DNA of 17,370 bases. Source: Actinomycetes bacterium. GTDB taxonomy: Bacteria; Actinomycetota; Actinomycetes; Propionibacteriales; Propionibacteriaceae. Position 1 is the first letter of the stretch. Each line of letters begins with the position of its first letter. Below the pieces are notes generated by a model. It had not been told where the DNA came from. It did not search any database and saw nothing but the letters and a program-made list of their open reading frames with translations. The stretch lies in contig JAEZHJ010000026.1 of assembly GCA_023436925.1 (NCBI GenBank), forward strand, positions 1-17,370, given 5' to 3'. Positions 16,727-17,370 of the stretch are shown in pieces. Made by a program: the position numbers and the translations under genes.

Positions 16727-17097
16727 TACTTCTCCTTCTTCGCGCCGTAGCGGCTGCGGGCCTGCTTGCGGTTCTTCACACCCTGGGTGTCCAGCGAGCC
16801 GCGGATGATCTTGTAGCGCACGCCCGGCAGGTCCTTCACTCGGCCGCCGCGGACGAGCACCATCGAGTGCTCCTGCAGGTTGTGGCCGACGCCCGGGATG
16901 TAGGCGGTCACCTCGACCTGGGAGGAGAGCCGGACGCGGGCAACCTTGCGCAGCGCGGAGTTCGGCTTCTTCGGGGTGGTGGTGTAGACCCGGGTGCACA
17001 CCCCACGACGCTGGGGCGAGCCCTTGAGCGCGGGCGTCTTGGACTTGCTGACCTTGTCAGCGCGGCCCTTGCGGACCAACTGCTGGATAGTGGGCAC
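16726..17097 (-). CDS. rpsL: 30S ribosomal protein S12
   Basis: S12 (uS12) lies in the decoding centre and controls accuracy. The 123-residue protein starts at GTG 17097 with (M)PTIQQLVRKGRADKV and has PQRRGVCTRVYTTTPKKPNS, then YIPGVGHNLQEHSMVLVRGG. Lys43 and Lys88, positions where changes cause streptomycin resistance in many bacteria, are the wild-type lysines, and Asp89 (methylthiolated in some species) is present. The open frame runs further upstream across the promoter, but that part is not S12-like. A purine stretch GGAAAGAG about 10 bases upstream is a weak ribosome site. First gene of the str operon. Confidence 0.98.
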   Translation of the reverse strand: MPTIQQLVRKGRADKVSKSKTPALKGSPQRRGVCTRVYTTTPKKPNSALRKVARVRLSSQVEVTAYIPGVGHNLQEHSMVLVRGGRVKDLPGVRYKIIRGSLDTQGVKNRKQARSRYGAKKEK

Positions 17098-17231
17098 CTG
17101 CTGGTATCTCTTTCCGTTATCGGGTCGGCACGTTCTGGTGGAACGCAAGTCGTGTGTGGTGGTGACGGTGCGTTCGCGGCCGACGGGCCGGTCCGATGCA
17201 CGCGCACAAGGATCCGGTCTCCCAGACCCAG
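17098..17231 (-). promoter_or_regulatory. 5' leader of the str operon
   Basis: About 134 bases separate the predicted transcription start (near 17231) from the rpsL GTG. I see no coding sequence and no recognised RNA family in it. Confidence 0.4.
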
Positions 17232-17237
17232 TGGACG

Positions 17238-17266
17238 ATTCTACGCACTCACCGCGGTTCGGGCAA
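17238..17266 (-). promoter_or_regulatory. Predicted promoter of the str operon
   Basis: The minus strand has TTGCCC (17266-17261), a 17-base spacer and TAGAAT (17243-17238), the best sigma-70-type match in the window. It lies between the terminator of the upstream gene and rpsL, and should drive rpsL-rpsG-fusA-tuf. Confidence 0.8.
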
Positions 17267-17283
17267 AACTGCCGGCCTGGCCT

Positions 17284-17319
17284 GTGCGGTGGCCCCGGTC
17301 GGAACCCGGGCCACCGCAC
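17284..17319 (-). terminator. Terminator hairpin of the gene upstream of rpsL
   Basis: GTGCGGTGGCCC (17284-17295) and GGGCCACCGCAC (17308-17319) pair over 12 bp. A further GGT/ACC pair and a 4-nt loop lie inside, after one C-C mismatch. It starts three bases after the upstream stop codon; TTTT occurs about 17 bases later on the minus strand. Confidence 0.75.
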
Positions 17320-17322
17320 CGG

Positions 17323-17370
17323 TCAGCGCAGTTCGCCGGTGTCGAACACGTCCAGCGGCAGCGAGCCACC
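17323..17370 (-). CDS. C-terminal tail of the upstream gene, possibly RpoC (5' part outside window)
   Basis: Fifteen codons and a TGA stop are visible, reading GGSLPLDVFDTGELR. In many actinobacteria rpoC lies upstream of rpsL, and RpoC ends with a pattern like (A/S)VPLEDYDYG. The P-L, the D two residues before the G, and the G line up with SLPLDVFDTG here. That is suggestive but too short to prove; any other gene with this tail is possible. A terminator hairpin follows directly. Confidence 0.45.
   Translation of the reverse strand, partial: GGSLPLDVFDTGELR

Overview
The window is a very GC-rich chromosomal segment from a high-GC Gram-positive bacterium (Actinobacteria). The ribosomal protein and elongation factor sequences, the many GTG starts and the TANNNT-type -10 boxes fit that phylum. 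A propionibacterial relative is my best guess, but it is only a guess. Most genes lie on the minus strand, so reading from the right-hand end gives the order of transcription.

Layout in transcription order on the minus strand: (1) 17370-17284 holds the last 15 codons of an upstream gene, possibly rpoC, and its terminator hairpin. (2) 17266-12663 is the str operon rpsL-rpsG-fusA-tuf. It has a clear promoter in front of rpsL (TTGCCC-17-TAGAAT), a second promoter in front of tuf (TTGACT-17-AAGACT), a strong hairpin between rpsG and fusA, and a UUCG-capped terminator after tuf. (3) 12613-6060 is a block of five unrelated genes inserted between tuf and rpsJ, which in many bacteria lie close together: a flavin-reductase-like protein (minus), a PfkB sugar kinase fused to an N-terminal DUF6325-like domain (plus), gltX and glnS (both minus), and an EamA-family membrane transporter (plus). 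(4) 6042-529 is the S10 operon rpsJ-rplC-rplD-rplW-rplB-rpsS-rplV-rpsC-rplP-rpmC-rpsQ with its own promoter and a leader of about 196 nt. (5) After a 176-bp gap carrying a strong hairpin, rplN (the first gene of the usual spc cluster) runs off the left edge.

The ribosomal genes are tightly packed, with 1-4 nt overlaps or gaps of a few bases and mostly good Shine-Dalgarno sequences. This is normal translational coupling for ribosome assembly. The inserted genes look different: glnS, gltX, the PfkB fusion and perhaps the EamA gene lack a Shine-Dalgarno sequence and have a -10-like hexamer only 6-9 nt before the start codon, as expected of leaderless transcripts. glnS and gltX together supply direct Gln-tRNA and Glu-tRNA charging.

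The best candidates for something new are the DUF6325-PfkB fusion, an EF-Tu whose G5 guanine-binding motif reads A-A-F in place of S-A-L/K, and a 19-bp repeat array with inverted copies between the convergent EamA and glnS genes. I found no mobile element, CRISPR array, tRNA, rRNA, phage gene or obvious new multi-gene system.
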